64,000 nt of DNA, taken from contig JAUYOG010000053.1 in assembly GCA_030695945.1 (NCBI GenBank), forward strand, positions 62,001 through 126,000, written 5' to 3'. Below are positions 7,624 through 15,721 of this stretch, in pieces. Both the position numbers and the translations under genes were made by a program. Numbering within the stretch: position 1 is the first letter of the stretch; the number at the start of each line of letters is the position of its first letter. Below the pieces are notes generated by a model. The model was given only the letters and a program-made list of their open reading frames with translations, searched no databases and had not been told where the DNA came from. The stretch comes from Ramlibacter sp. (lineage in GTDB: Bacteria; Pseudomonadota; Gammaproteobacteria; Burkholderiales; Burkholderiaceae_C).

Positions 7624-10563
7624 ATGCAGATTGCGACGAGCACGTCCGTTCCCCATGTTGCGGCCGCAGGCGCGCAGCACATCCCCCAGGCGTTCGCGGA
7701 CAGCGGCGCCAATCCCCTCGCCCACTACCAGATCATCCGCCGCAACGGCGCCGTGGTGCCCTTCGAGCCCAACAAGATCGCCATCGCCATGATGAAGGCC
7801 TTCCTGGCCGTGCACGGCACGCAGGGCGCGGCGTCGGCCAGCGTGCGCGAAACGGTGGACGGCCTGACCCAGGCGGTGATCCGCGCGCTGATGCGTTCGC
7901 GCCCGGGCGGCGGCACCTTCCATATAGAAGACGTGCAGGACCAGGTCGAGCTCGGCCTGATGCGCGGCGGGCACCACGAGATCGCCCGCGCCTACGTGCT
8001 GTACCGCGAGCGCCGCTCCCAGGAACGCGCCAAGCAGACCGTGCAGGAAGCACCGGCGACGCCGACGCTGCATGTGCTCGATGGCGGCCAGCGCATCCCG
8101 CTGGACCTGGACCACCTGAAGGGCCTGATCGTGTCGGCCTGCCAGGACCTGGGCGCCGACGTCAAGCCCGACCCGATCATGGCCGAGACCATGCGCAACC
8201 TGTACGACGGCGTCCCGATGGACGAGGTCTACAAGGCCTCGATCCTGGCCGCGCGCACGCTGATCGAGAAAGACCCGGACTACACCTACGCCACCGCCCG
8301 CCTGCTGCTGCACACCATCTTCAAGGAAGTGCTCGGCCGCGACCTGCCGCCCGCCGAAATGGCCGGCAGCTACGCCGATTACTTCCCCGGCTTCATCAAG
8401 AAGGGCGTGGACAACGAGCTGCTGGACGAGAAGCTCCTGCAGTACGACCTGAAGAAGCTCGGCGCGGCCCTGAAGGCCGGGCGCGACCTGAAGTTCGACT
8501 ACCTGGGCCTGCAGACCCTGTACGACCGCTACTTCCTGCACGTGCGCAAGACCCGCATCGAGCTGCCGCAGGCCTTCTTCATGCGCGTGGCGATGGGCCT
8601 GGCCCTGAACGAGATCGACCGCGAAGCCCGCGCCATCGAGTTCTACGAGGTGTTGTCGAGCTTCGACTTCATGTCCTCGACGCCGACCCTGTTCAACAGC
8701 GGCACGCTGCGCTCGCAGCTGTCGTCGTGCTACCTCACCACGGTGCCGGACGACCTGGACGGCATCTACGAGTCCATCAAGGAAAACGCCCTGCTGTCCA
8801 AATTCGCCGGCGGCCTGGGCAACGACTGGACGCGCGTGCGCGCCCTGGGCTCCCATATCAAGGGCACCAACGGCGAGTCCCAGGGCGTCGTGCCGTTCCT
8901 GAAGGTGGTCAACGACACGGCCGTGGCCGTCAACCAGGGCGGCAAGCGCAAGGGCGCGGTCTGCACCTACCTGGAGTCCTGGCACCTCGACATCGAGGAG
9001 TTCCTGGAACTGCGCAAGAACACCGGCGACGACCGCCGCCGCACCCACGACATGAACACGGCCAACTGGATCCCCGACCTGTTCATGCGACGGGTGATGG
9101 AAAAAGGCGAGTGGACGCTGTTCTCGCCGTCGAACGTGCCCGACCTGCACGACAAGTTCGGCATCGAGTTCGAGAAGGCCTACGTGGCCTACGAAGAGAA
9201 GGCGAAGCGCGGCGAGATCAAGCCGAGCAAGACGGTGCAGGCCACCGATATGTGGCGCAAGATGCTCTCGATGCTGTTCGAGACGGGGCACCCCTGGATC
9301 ACCTTCAAGGACGCCTGCAACGTCCGCTCGCCCCAGCAGCACGCGGGCGTGGTGCACTCGTCCAACCTGTGCACCGAGATCACGCTCAACACCAGCGACA
9401 CCGAGACGGCCGTCTGCAACCTGGGTTCGGTGAACCTGCTGCAGCACCTGAAGGACGGCGCCGTCGACCACGAGAAGCTCAAGAAGACCATCACGACGGC
9501 GATGCGCATGCTCGACAACGTGATCGACATCAACTATTACGCCGTCAAGAAGGCGCGCGACTCCAACATGCGCCACCGCCCGGTCGGCCTGGGCATCATG
9601 GGCTTCCAGGACGCCCTCTACGAACTGCGCATCCCCTACGCCTCGACCGAAGCGGTGGAGTTCGCCGACAAGTCGATGGAAGCCGTCTGCTACCACGCCT
9701 ACTGGGCCTCCACCGAGCTGGCCAGGGAGCGGGGCAAGTACTCCAGCTACAAGGGCTCCCTGTGGAGCAAGGGCATCCTGCCGCTGGACACGCTGGACCT
9801 GCTGGCCGAGCAGCGCGGCGGCTATGTGGAAGTGGACCGTTCGGCCACCCTGGACTGGGACGCCCTGCGCAAGAAGATCGCCACGGACGGCATGCGCAAC
9901 TCCAATTGCCTGGCGATCGCGCCGACGGCCACCATCTCCAACATCATCGGCGTGGATGCGTCGATCGAGCCCTGTTTCGGCAACCTCTCGGTCAAGTCCA
10001 ACCTGTCGGGCGAGTTCACCGTGATCAACCACTACCTGGTACGCGACCTGAAGCGCCTGGGCCTGTGGGACGACGTGATGGTGATGGACCTGAAGCACTT
10101 CGACGGCTCCCTGCGCCCGATCGACCGGGTGCCGCAGGAGGTCAAGGCGCTCTACGCGACGGCCTTCGAAGTCGAGCCGGACTGGCTGGTGGAAGCCGCG
10201 GCGCGCCGCCAGAAGTGGATCGACCAGGCCCAGTCGCTCAATATCTATATGGCGGGCGCCTCGGGCAAGAAGCTGGACGACACCTACAAGCTGGCATGGC
10301 TGCGCGGCCTGAAGACGACCTACTACCTGCGCACGACGAGCGCGACGCACGCGGAGAAGTCGACGGTGCAATCGGGCCGACTGAACGCGGTGTCGTCAGG
10401 AACGGCCAGCGGCAACATGGGCGCACTCGAGAAGGCCGCCGCCACTGCGCTCGCGCAGTTCGAGTCCTCGAAAGCGCAGATGGAGAGCGTGAACGCGGCC
10501 GCCCCGGCGACCGACATCAAGTTCTGCGCCATCGATGATCCCGGCTGCGAAGCCTGCCAGTGA
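7624..10563 (+). CDS. nrdA: Ribonucleoside-diphosphate reductase class Ia, alpha subunit
   Basis: Large catalytic subunit that reduces NDPs to dNDPs in the cytoplasm with NrdB. The 979-aa product has an N-terminal ATP-cone (YQIIRRNGAVVPFEPNKI) giving allosteric activity control, possibly a second partial cone (about residues 140-230), and the catalytic barrel with SSCYLTT, NLCTEITLN (thiyl-radical Cys), CNLGSVNL and PTATISNI. The C-terminal CEACQ supplies the swinging redox cysteines. The ATG at 7624 is preceded by AGAGGAAAACAC, a good ribosome-binding site. The open frame begins further upstream in the promoter and is not coding there. Confidence 0.97.
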   Translation: MQIATSTSVPHVAAAGAQHIPQAFADSGANPLAHYQIIRRNGAVVPFEPNKIAIAMMKAFLAVHGTQGAASASVRETVDGLTQAVIRALMRSRPGGGTFHIEDVQDQVELGLMRGGHHEIARAYVLYRERRSQERAKQTVQEAPATPTLHVLDGGQRIPLDLDHLKGLIVSACQDLGADVKPDPIMAETMRNLYDGVPMDEVYKASILAARTLIEKDPDYTYATARLLLHTIFKEVLGRDLPPAEMAGSYADYFPGFIKKGVDNELLDEKLLQYDLKKLGAALKAGRDLKFDYLGLQTLYDRYFLHVRKTRIELPQAFFMRVAMGLALNEIDREARAIEFYEVLSSFDFMSSTPTLFNSGTLRSQLSSCYLTTVPDDLDGIYESIKENALLSKFAGGLGNDWTRVRALGSHIKGTNGESQGVVPFLKVVNDTAVAVNQGGKRKGAVCTYLESWHLDIEEFLELRKNTGDDRRRTHDMNTANWIPDLFMRRVMEKGEWTLFSPSNVPDLHDKFGIEFEKAYVAYEEKAKRGEIKPSKTVQATDMWRKMLSMLFETGHPWITFKDACNVRSPQQHAGVVHSSNLCTEITLNTSDTETAVCNLGSVNLLQHLKDGAVDHEKLKKTITTAMRMLDNVIDINYYAVKKARDSNMRHRPVGLGIMGFQDALYELRIPYASTEAVEFADKSMEAVCYHAYWASTELARERGKYSSYKGSLWSKGILPLDTLDLLAEQRGGYVEVDRSATLDWDALRKKIATDGMRNSNCLAIAPTATISNIIGVDASIEPCFGNLSVKSNLSGEFTVINHYLVRDLKRLGLWDDVMVMDLKHFDGSLRPIDRVPQEVKALYATAFEVEPDWLVEAAARRQKWIDQAQSLNIYMAGASGKKLDDTYKLAWLRGLKTTYYLRTTSATHAEKSTVQSGRLNAVSSGTASGNMGALEKAAATALAQFESSKAQMESVNAAAPATDIKFCAIDDPGCEACQ

Positions 10564-10593
10564 CCACGAATGAAGACACGCATCGCGCAATTC

Positions 10594-10681
10594 TGTCGGT
10601 GTTCTCCGACACATCGCGATGCAATTGAGCAACACAATCGGGCAGTGATGTGAACGGACACTTTGCAATTCGCATCACTGC
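10594..10681 (+). other. Two hairpins in the nrdA-nrdB intergenic region
   Basis: The 145-bp gap is more AT-rich than its surroundings and contains two stems. TGTCGG-TGTTCT-CCGACA (10594-10611) is flanked by direct repeats CATCGCG. A larger stem pairs GCAGTGATGTGAA (10642-10654) with TTCGCATCACTGC (10669-10681), 13 bp with one G-U pair and a 14-nt loop. Neither has a T-run, so simple termination is unlikely. An mRNA processing or stability element, or an operator for separate nrdB expression, would fit. Confidence 0.5.
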
Positions 10682-10708
10682 TCACATAATCCGAGCATTG
10701 GAAAACTT

Positions 10709-11938
10709 ATGTTGACCTGGGACGAAGAAGTCAAGCCCACATCGCCAGCTCCGAACAGCGGTTCCTTCGCGAACCGCGAGGTGAGTCACTCTCTCCGCGA
10801 GGCGGGTCACATCCCCCAAATTTCGCAACCGGCCCTTCGCGCACTCGACGATGTCGCGCTCGCGCCGGTGGTCCACACCGCCGCTCCCACGCGTGCTCAC
10901 GCCGAGCAGCCCGCCGCCCATCGCCGCGTCAACGCAGCGGACAAGCGCATCATCAACGGCCAGACGGACGTCAACCAGCTGGTGCCGTTCAAGTACAAGT
11001 GGGCCTGGGAAAAGTACCTGGCCGCCTGCTCCAACCACTGGATGCCGCAGGAAGTGAACATGACGCGCGACATCGCCACCTGGAAGGACCCGAACGGGCT
11101 TTCCGAGGACGAGCGCCGCATCATCAAGCGCAACCTGGGCTTCTTCGTGACGGCCGATTCGCTGGCCGCCAACAACATCGTGCTGGGCACCTACCGCCAC
11201 ATCACGGCGCCCGAGTGCCGCCAGTACCTGCTGCGCCAGGCGTTCGAGGAGGCGATCCACACGCACGCCTACCAGTACATCGTCGAGTCGCTCGGCCTGG
11301 ACGAGGCCGAGATCTTCAACGCGTACAACGAGATCCCGTCCATCCGCGACAAGGACCAGTTCCTGCTCCCGTTCATCTCGGCGATCATGGACCCGAACTT
11401 CCAGACCGGCACGCCCGAGAACGACCAGAAGCTGCTCAAGAGCCTGATCGTCTTCGCCTGCCTCATGGAAGGCCTGTTCTTCTATGTCGGCTTCACGCAG
11501 ATCCTGGCGCTGGGCCGGCAGAACAAGATGACCGGTGCTGCCGAGCAGTACCAGTACATCCTGCGCGACGAGTCGATGCACTGCAACTTCGGCATCGACC
11601 TGATCAACCAGCTCAAGCTCGAGAACCCCCACCTCTGGACTTCCGAGTTCAAGGCGGAGATCAAGGCGCTTTTCCAGAAGGCCGTCGAGCTCGAATACCG
11701 TTATGCCGAGGACACCATGCCGCGTGGCGTCCTGGGCCTCAACGCCTCCATGTTCAAGGGCTACCTGCGCTACATCGCGAACCGCCGCGCCACGCAGATC
11801 GGCCTGGAAGCGCTCTATCCGAACGAGGAAAACCCGTTCCCCTGGATGAGCGAAATGATTGACCTGAAGAAAGAGCGCAATTTCTTCGAGACCCGCGTGA
11901 TCGAGTACCAGACGGGTGGCGCGCTTTCCTGGGATTGA
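10709..11938 (+). CDS. nrdB: Ribonucleoside-diphosphate reductase class Ia, beta subunit
   Basis: Small subunit that carries the diferric-tyrosyl radical cofactor used by NrdA. In 409 aa, the ferritin-like fold has iron ligands visible in EEAIHTHAY (E..H, with the radical Tyr four residues after the His as in E. coli R2), [11 protein letters not shown] and DESMHCNFG. An N-terminal extension of about 75 low-complexity residues precedes the core ([14 protein letters not shown]). The start MLTWDEEV at 10709 has GGAAAACTT upstream, a modest ribosome-binding site. Co-transcription with nrdA across the structured gap is likely. NrdA/NrdB/NrdR together set dNTP supply. Confidence 0.96.
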   Translation: MLTWDEEVKPTSPAPNSGSFANREVSHSLREAGHIPQISQPALRALDDVALAPVVHTAAPTRAHAEQPAAHRRVNAADKRIINGQTDVNQLVPFKYKWAWEKYLAACSNHWMPQEVNMTRDIATWKDPNGLSEDERRIIKRNLGFFVTADSLAANNIVLGTYRHITAPECRQYLLRQAFEEAIHTHAYQYIVESLGLDEAEIFNAYNEIPSIRDKDQFLLPFISAIMDPNFQTGTPENDQKLLKSLIVFACLMEGLFFYVGFTQILALGRQNKMTGAAEQYQYILRDESMHCNFGIDLINQLKLENPHLWTSEFKAEIKALFQKAVELEYRYAEDTMPRGVLGLNASMFKGYLRYIANRRATQIGLEALYPNEENPFPWMSEMIDLKKERNFFETRVIEYQTGGALSWD

Positions 11939-12014
11939 ATAGAGGACGACGAGTTTGAGAATCGTCCGCTTTGGCGACCGGCCGCAAGAGCCAGGCGCCA
12001 GGGCGGGCTACGGT

Positions 12015-12050
12015 GTTCGCGTGGCTGGGCTTCGGCCCAACCGCACGAAT
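12015..12050 (+). other. Long stem-loop with UUCG tetraloop between nrdB and the histone-like gene
   Basis: A 16-bp stem with a TTCG loop: the inner TGGGC-TTCG-GCCCA (12026-12039) is extended outward by GTGG/CCGC and TTCG/CGAA with two mismatches and two G-U pairs. No T-run follows. It sits 77 bp after nrdB and 71 bp before the histone-like start codon, so it may terminate nrdB weakly or structure the leader of the next gene. Confidence 0.5.
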
Positions 12051-12121
12051 CGCTTCATGCAACCCAACAAGCATGGAGTGCTTCATTGGTTGATGTTGAT
12101 CAACTTGAACAGGAGATAGAA

Positions 12122-12475
12122 ATGGCAACTGCAAAGAAATCGGCCGCTAAGAAGGCCCCGGCAAAGAAGGCCGCAGCGAAGCGTCCGGCCGCGAAGAAGA
12201 CGACGGCGAAGAAGGCTCCGGCGAAGAAGGCCGCTGCCAAGAAAAAGGCGCCTGCGAAGAAAAAGGCTGCGAAAAAGACAGCAGCCAAGAAGGCCCCGGC
12301 CAAAAAGCGCCCGGCAGCGAAAAAGGCCGCCAAGAAGCCGGCCAAGAAAGCAGCGAAAAAACCTGCTGCCAAACCGGTAGCCAAGGCGGCCCCTGCGGCC
12401 CCGGCCATGCCGGCGGCACAGACCACGCTGAATCCCCAGGCTGCCTGGCCGTTCCCGACAGCCAGCAAGCCGTAA
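12122..12475 (+). CDS. Lysine/alanine-rich histone H1-like DNA-binding protein
   Basis: A 117-aa basic protein built from AAKK/PAKK repeats (residues 4-80), resembling the eukaryotic H1 C-terminal tail and the bacterial AlgP/HctB class, then an uncharged tail ending TTLNPQAAWPFPTASKP. Likely a nucleoid-associated protein binding DNA non-specifically. The ATG at 12122 follows AGGAG (12111-12115) at good spacing; an upstream in-frame GTG lacks this. The low-complexity tract makes repeat-number variation between strains likely. It is followed by a strong intrinsic terminator. The same neighbour of nrdB occurs in related Burkholderiales. Confidence 0.9.
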   Translation: MATAKKSAAKKAPAKKAAAKRPAAKKTTAKKAPAKKAAAKKKAPAKKKAAKKTAAKKAPAKKRPAAKKAAKKPAKKAAKKPAAKPVAKAAPAAPAMPAAQTTLNPQAAWPFPTASKP

Positions 12476-12494
12476 GGCAAGGCGGTTCACCGCT

Positions 12495-12528
12495 AAAGCC
12501 CGGCACCGGAAGGTGCCGGGCTTTTTTT
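12495..12528 (+). terminator. Rho-independent terminator after the histone-like gene
   Basis: AAAGCCCGGCACC, a GGAA loop, GGTGCCGGGCTTT and a run of T (12521-12528): a 13-bp perfect GC-rich stem followed by at least seven T residues. Textbook intrinsic terminator, ending the nrd-histone transcription block. Confidence 0.93.
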
Positions 12529-12635
12529 CTGGGCGGGATCGACGGCGGGCACGCACGCCTCATCAATTTGTAACCCGCGCCCCACCCTCCGTGTGATTCA
12601 TCCCACAATGGTTGCCCGGCTCTCCCCGTCCACCC

Positions 12636-13544
12636 ATGACCCCGCTCCACTCGCTGCCGCACGCACGGCTGGCCCCGCGACGGCTTGAACGCAGCCCCGA
12701 ACTGCGACGCACGTGGCTGTTCGGCGCGGGTGTCGACGCAGCGATGCACGACGCCATGGCGCGAAGCGGCGCCGACGTCCTGATCCATGACCTGGAGGAC
12801 TTCACGCCGCCCCAGCATCGCGCGGAGGCGCGCGCGCTGGCTCCCTCGCTCTACTCGCGCTGGCGCGACACCGGGGCCCTGGTGTGCGTGCGCATCAACA
12901 CACTGGAAAGCGTCGGCTATATCGACCTGCAGGCCGTGATGCAGGCGCGTCCCGACATCGTCGCCTACCCGAAGGCGTCCGGCGCCTTCCACATCCGCGC
13001 GCTCGACGTCACGATCACCACGCACGAAGCGGCGCTGGGCATCGAGCGTGGGGCCACCGAGATCCTGCCCATCTGCGAGACCGCATTGGGCGTGGTGAAC
13101 GTGCGCGAAATGGCGGGTGCCAGCGCGCGCGTGCGCTGCGCGCTGCTCGGCGCGGAGGACCTGGCGGCCGACCTGTGCGCCGAGCGCTCCCGCGAGGCGG
13201 TGGAACTCGACTACGCGCGCAGCCGGTTCATCCTCGAGTGCCGGGCGGCCGCCATCGAGCCCGTCGACGCGCCCTACACCTTCTCCGACGGCGAGGGTGC
13301 GGGGCGGGAAGCCAGGCGGGCCCGGCGGCTGGGTTACCGGACCAAGGCCGTGGTGCGGCCGGACCATGTCGGGCCGGTCCACGAGGCGCTGGTGCCCACC
13401 CCCCAGGAAATCGCCTACGCCCGCAGGGTGGTGGCGGAGTTCGAGGCCGCGCGCCGGCGCGGCGAGGACCGTGCCTTGGTCGAGGGACTCTGGATCGAGG
13501 TGCCGACCTACCTCAACGCGCGGCGCTTGCTCCAGTCCCCATGA
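12636..13544 (+). CDS. HpcH/HpaI aldolase / CitE-like CoA-ester lyase
   Basis: A 302-aa protein of the citrate lyase beta / malyl-CoA lyase superfamily, TIM-barrel Mg-dependent enzymes that cleave or make 3-hydroxyacyl-CoA esters. Visible motifs: LIHDLEDFTPP (acidic metal-site region), VCVRINTLES (substrate Arg), ILPICETALGVVNV (Glu ligand), and LLGAEDLAADL. The ATG at 12636 is preferred over a TTG eight codons earlier. Its stop overlaps the alkB start (ATGA), so both are translated from one mRNA. The exact substrate cannot be told from sequence. Confidence 0.85.
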   Translation: MTPLHSLPHARLAPRRLERSPELRRTWLFGAGVDAAMHDAMARSGADVLIHDLEDFTPPQHRAEARALAPSLYSRWRDTGALVCVRINTLESVGYIDLQAVMQARPDIVAYPKASGAFHIRALDVTITTHEAALGIERGATEILPICETALGVVNVREMAGASARVRCALLGAEDLAADLCAERSREAVELDYARSRFILECRAAAIEPVDAPYTFSDGEGAGREARRARRLGYRTKAVVRPDHVGPVHEALVPTPQEIAYARRVVAEFEAARRRGEDRALVEGLWIEVPTYLNARRLLQSP

Positions 13545-14149
13545 GCCGGACGCAAGCCGGGCTGTTCGCGGACCCCGCACCGTTGCCGCCGCTGCCGGAC
13601 GGCATGCGGTACGAGGGCGACTTTCTCTCGCCGGCCGAAGAACAGTCCCTCATCGAGATCGTCGCGGCCATGCCGGTCAAGGAAATGAATTACCGCGGCT
13701 ACACGGCGCGCCGGCGCGTGCTCAGTTTCGGGGGCAGCTATGACTTCCAGGCGCAGCAGCTCAACGCCGCGCCGCCCATCCCCGAGTCGCTCTGGCCACT
13801 GCGCCGCAAGGTCGCTCAATGGCTGGGCATCGCGCCGGACGCGTTCGCGCAGGTGCTGGTCGCGGAGTACCGCGAAGGAACGCCCCTCGGGTGGCACCGA
13901 GACGTGCCGGACTTCGAGGACGTGGTGGGCGTGTCGCTGCTGAACGAGGCCGTCCTGCGGCTGCGGCCCTATCCGCCGCGCGAGCCGAAGAAGGCCGGCG
14001 TGATCAAGCTGGTGGTCGAGCCGCGCTCGATCTACCTGCTGCGCGGCCCGTCCCGGTGGGCCTGGCAGCACAGCGTGGCACCCACCCTCACGCTGCGCTA
14101 CTCGATCACGTTCCGTACGCGGCGCGAGCGTGCGGCGGGCCGGCTCTAA
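13541..14149 (+). CDS. Alpha-ketoglutarate-dependent dioxygenase, AlkB family
   Basis: A 202-aa Fe(II)/2-oxoglutarate oxygenase. AlkB proteins oxidatively remove alkyl groups from N1-meA and N3-meC in DNA or RNA. The metal triad is visible in GWHRDVPDF (HxD) and WQHSV (distal His), and the 2OG-binding Arg in LRYSITFR. Length and motif spacing match the short proteobacterial AlkB type. The start ATG at 13541 overlaps the stop of the lyase gene; its own stop overlaps the 3' end of the convergent MFS gene by 4 bp. Confidence 0.9.
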   Translation: MSRTQAGLFADPAPLPPLPDGMRYEGDFLSPAEEQSLIEIVAAMPVKEMNYRGYTARRRVLSFGGSYDFQAQQLNAAPPIPESLWPLRRKVAQWLGIAPDAFAQVLVAEYREGTPLGWHRDVPDFEDVVGVSLLNEAVLRLRPYPPREPKKAGVIKLVVEPRSIYLLRGPSRWAWQHSVAPTLTLRYSITFRTRRERAAGRL

Positions 14150-15441
14150 CGCGCGACCGGGCGGACATCCGTCACGTTGCGCATCTGCGAGGTGCCGAAC
14201 GCCAGCGCTGCCAGTACCACCAGCGCGCCGCCGCACGCGGCGAACAGCTGGCCCAGCGTCACGCCCCGCATGATCCAACCCGTGATGGCCGCCGACACCG
14301 GCGCGAGCCCCATGAAGATGAACATGAACAGGCTCATGGCCCGGCCCATCAGCGCCGGGGGCACGCGCCGCTGGATCCAGGTGTACACCGCCACGTGCAT
14401 GAAGCCGCCAAGCAGGCCGATGGCCACCATGAGGCCCGCGCCCTGCCAGGCGGCGCCGATCTGTCCCAGCGGGATGAACAGCAGCCCGATCACCGCGTCG
14501 AATGCCAGGATCGTCGTTCCCAGGCTGCCGATCCGCAAGCCTGGGCGAATGCCCGAGACGATCATTCCGGCCAGCGTGCCGGCGCCGTGCGCCCCGACCA
14601 TGATGCCGAACGCCGCGGCGCCCAGCTCCGGCCGGGTACTGGCCAGCACGGGCAGCGCGATGTGGATCGGCCCCATGATGAGCAGCGCCACCGCCGCCCA
14701 GTAGATGAAGCAGGTCCGCAGTGCTGCGTCGCGCCAGACGTGACGCAGCCCTTCGGCGATGGACGACCAGACAGCCGCGGGCACGCCGCCGCCCGTGGGC
14801 GCGGTCCAACGTGACGCCACCTGGGCCAGCGTCCACGCCGAGAGCGCGAAACTGAAGGCGTCGAACGCGAACGCGAGCGCGATGCCCTTGGCACTCGCCA
14901 TCGAGCCGCCGGCGCCATCCCCGAACAACGCGATCAACAGGCCGGCGAGCAGCGGCCCGACGAACATCGACAGTTGGCGCAGACCGAGGAACATGCTGTT
15001 GGCCGCGGGCAGGTGGGCCGGCGCCACCACGTTGGGCATCATGGCCGTGCCCGAAGGAATGCTGAACGCGGTGGACACGCCGATGCCCAGGGACAGCGCG
15101 TACACCATGGGCATCGTCAGGGCGTCCGCGAGGATGAGCCCGGCGAGCAGCCCCAGCAGCAGCGTGTTGACGTACTTGGTGACCATCAGCACTTTCTTGG
15201 GCGAATGGCGGTCGACGATCGCGCCGCCCACCAGGATGAACAACGCCCGCGGCACGCTGATCAGGGCCAGCACGGTGCCGAGCACGAGGGTGTCGCCCGT
15301 CATCGTCAGCACCAGCCAGGGCAGCGCGATCAGCGTGAACTGGTCGCCCAGCAGCGACAGCGTGCCGCCGCCTATGAGCCAGAGGAAATTGCGGTCGCGA
15401 AACAGTTCTGCGCGCGCCGAGGCGCCGGGGTTCGAGTTCAT
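14146..15441 (-). CDS. MFS transporter (probable drug/small-molecule exporter)
   Basis: A 431-aa polytopic protein of the MFS_3/enterobactin exporter-like group with 11-12 hydrophobic segments and an intracellular loop GGAIVDRHSPKKVLM between the second and third helices (MFS motif A-like). It probably works as a proton-coupled efflux pump; the substrate is unknown. The start ATG at 15441 (MNSNPGASARAEL) lies only 7 nt after a predicted -10 hexamer, so the transcript may be leaderless. The promoter has the layout used by MerR-family activators, and a decayed merR gene sits directly upstream. Confidence 0.88.
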   Translation of the reverse strand: MNSNPGASARAELFRDRNFLWLIGGGTLSLLGDQFTLIALPWLVLTMTGDTLVLGTVLALISVPRALFILVGGAIVDRHSPKKVLMVTKYVNTLLLGLLAGLILADALTMPMVYALSLGIGVSTAFSIPSGTAMMPNVVAPAHLPAANSMFLGLRQLSMFVGPLLAGLLIALFGDGAGGSMASAKGIALAFAFDAFSFALSAWTLAQVASRWTAPTGGGVPAAVWSSIAEGLRHVWRDAALRTCFIYWAAVALLIMGPIHIALPVLASTRPELGAAAFGIMVGAHGAGTLAGMIVSGIRPGLRIGSLGTTILAFDAVIGLLFIPLGQIGAAWQGAGLMVAIGLLGGFMHVAVYTWIQRRVPPALMGRAMSLFMFIFMGLAPVSAAITGWIMRGVTLGQLFAACGGALVVLAALAFGTSQMRNVTDVRPVAR

Positions 15442-15448
15442 GGGGCCG

Positions 15449-15479
15449 ACTCTAGACCCTCACGTGGCGTGAGGGTCAA
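15449..15479 (-). promoter_or_regulatory. MerR-type promoter (19-bp spacer, palindromic operator) for the MFS gene
   Basis: Reading on the minus strand: TTGACC (15474-15479), a 19-bp spacer, then TAGAGT (15449-15454). A near-perfect 23-bp palindrome, GACCCTCACG with a 3-bp centre and CGTGAGGGTC (15455-15477), fills the spacer. The overlong spacer with a palindrome inside is the hallmark of promoters remodelled by MerR-family activators (SoxR, BmrR, CueR). The only adjacent merR is broken, so either a regulator elsewhere acts here or regulation has been lost. Confidence 0.8.
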
Positions 15480-15721
15480 GCCCCTGCGCGCTTTCGGTGA
15501 GGTAGGCCCGGGCGGCGGGCGAAAGCACCGCGCCTGCCTGCAGCAGCGGCTTGCAGGCGTGCGCACGCTGCAGCTTCGCGCGGGCACCGGACGCAGGCGC
15601 CGCACCTCCTCGGGCGTGAGGTATTTCGTGAGCAGCCCCATGCGTCGAGGTGCCCGCGCGTGCGCACCGTCAGGCCCGTATGCCTGGCGAGTTCGCCGAC
15701 CTTCAGCAGCGTCGTGCTCAC
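15460..15721 (-). pseudogene. Decayed MerR-family regulator
   Basis: The GTG at 15721 opens STTLLKVGELARHTGLTVRT, a canonical MerR N-terminal helix-turn-helix, but the expected LxHYDxxGLL continuation appears as RGHLDA and then jumps frame to MGLLTKYLTPEEVRRLR. A further frame change gives AKLQRAHACKPLLQAGAVL...GLDPHAT, ending at 15460 inside the MFS operator. About 85 codons remain versus 120-300 in intact MerR/TipA-type regulators. This looks like at least two frameshifts plus an internal deletion. The GTG overlaps the stop of the preceding lipoprotein gene (GTGA). A sequencing error could explain one shift but not the short length. Confidence 0.72.

Noticed and set aside
7519-10371. A 950-codon open frame on the minus strand opposite nrdA
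   Set aside because: It is a shadow of nrdA in a GC-rich genome. It has no recognisable domains and low-complexity His/Gln/Val content, while the + strand shows all NrdA motifs.
12122-12475. The AAKKA tandem units considered as a DNA satellite or CRISPR-like array
   Set aside because: The periodic sequence is explained by the lysine/alanine-rich protein repeats. There are no regular spacers.
12608-12636. Earlier starts (ATG 12608 out of frame; TTG 12612 in frame) for the CoA-ester lyase
   Set aside because: The ATG at 12608 is in another frame, and the TTG start adds eight residues without family support. ATG 12636 is simpler.
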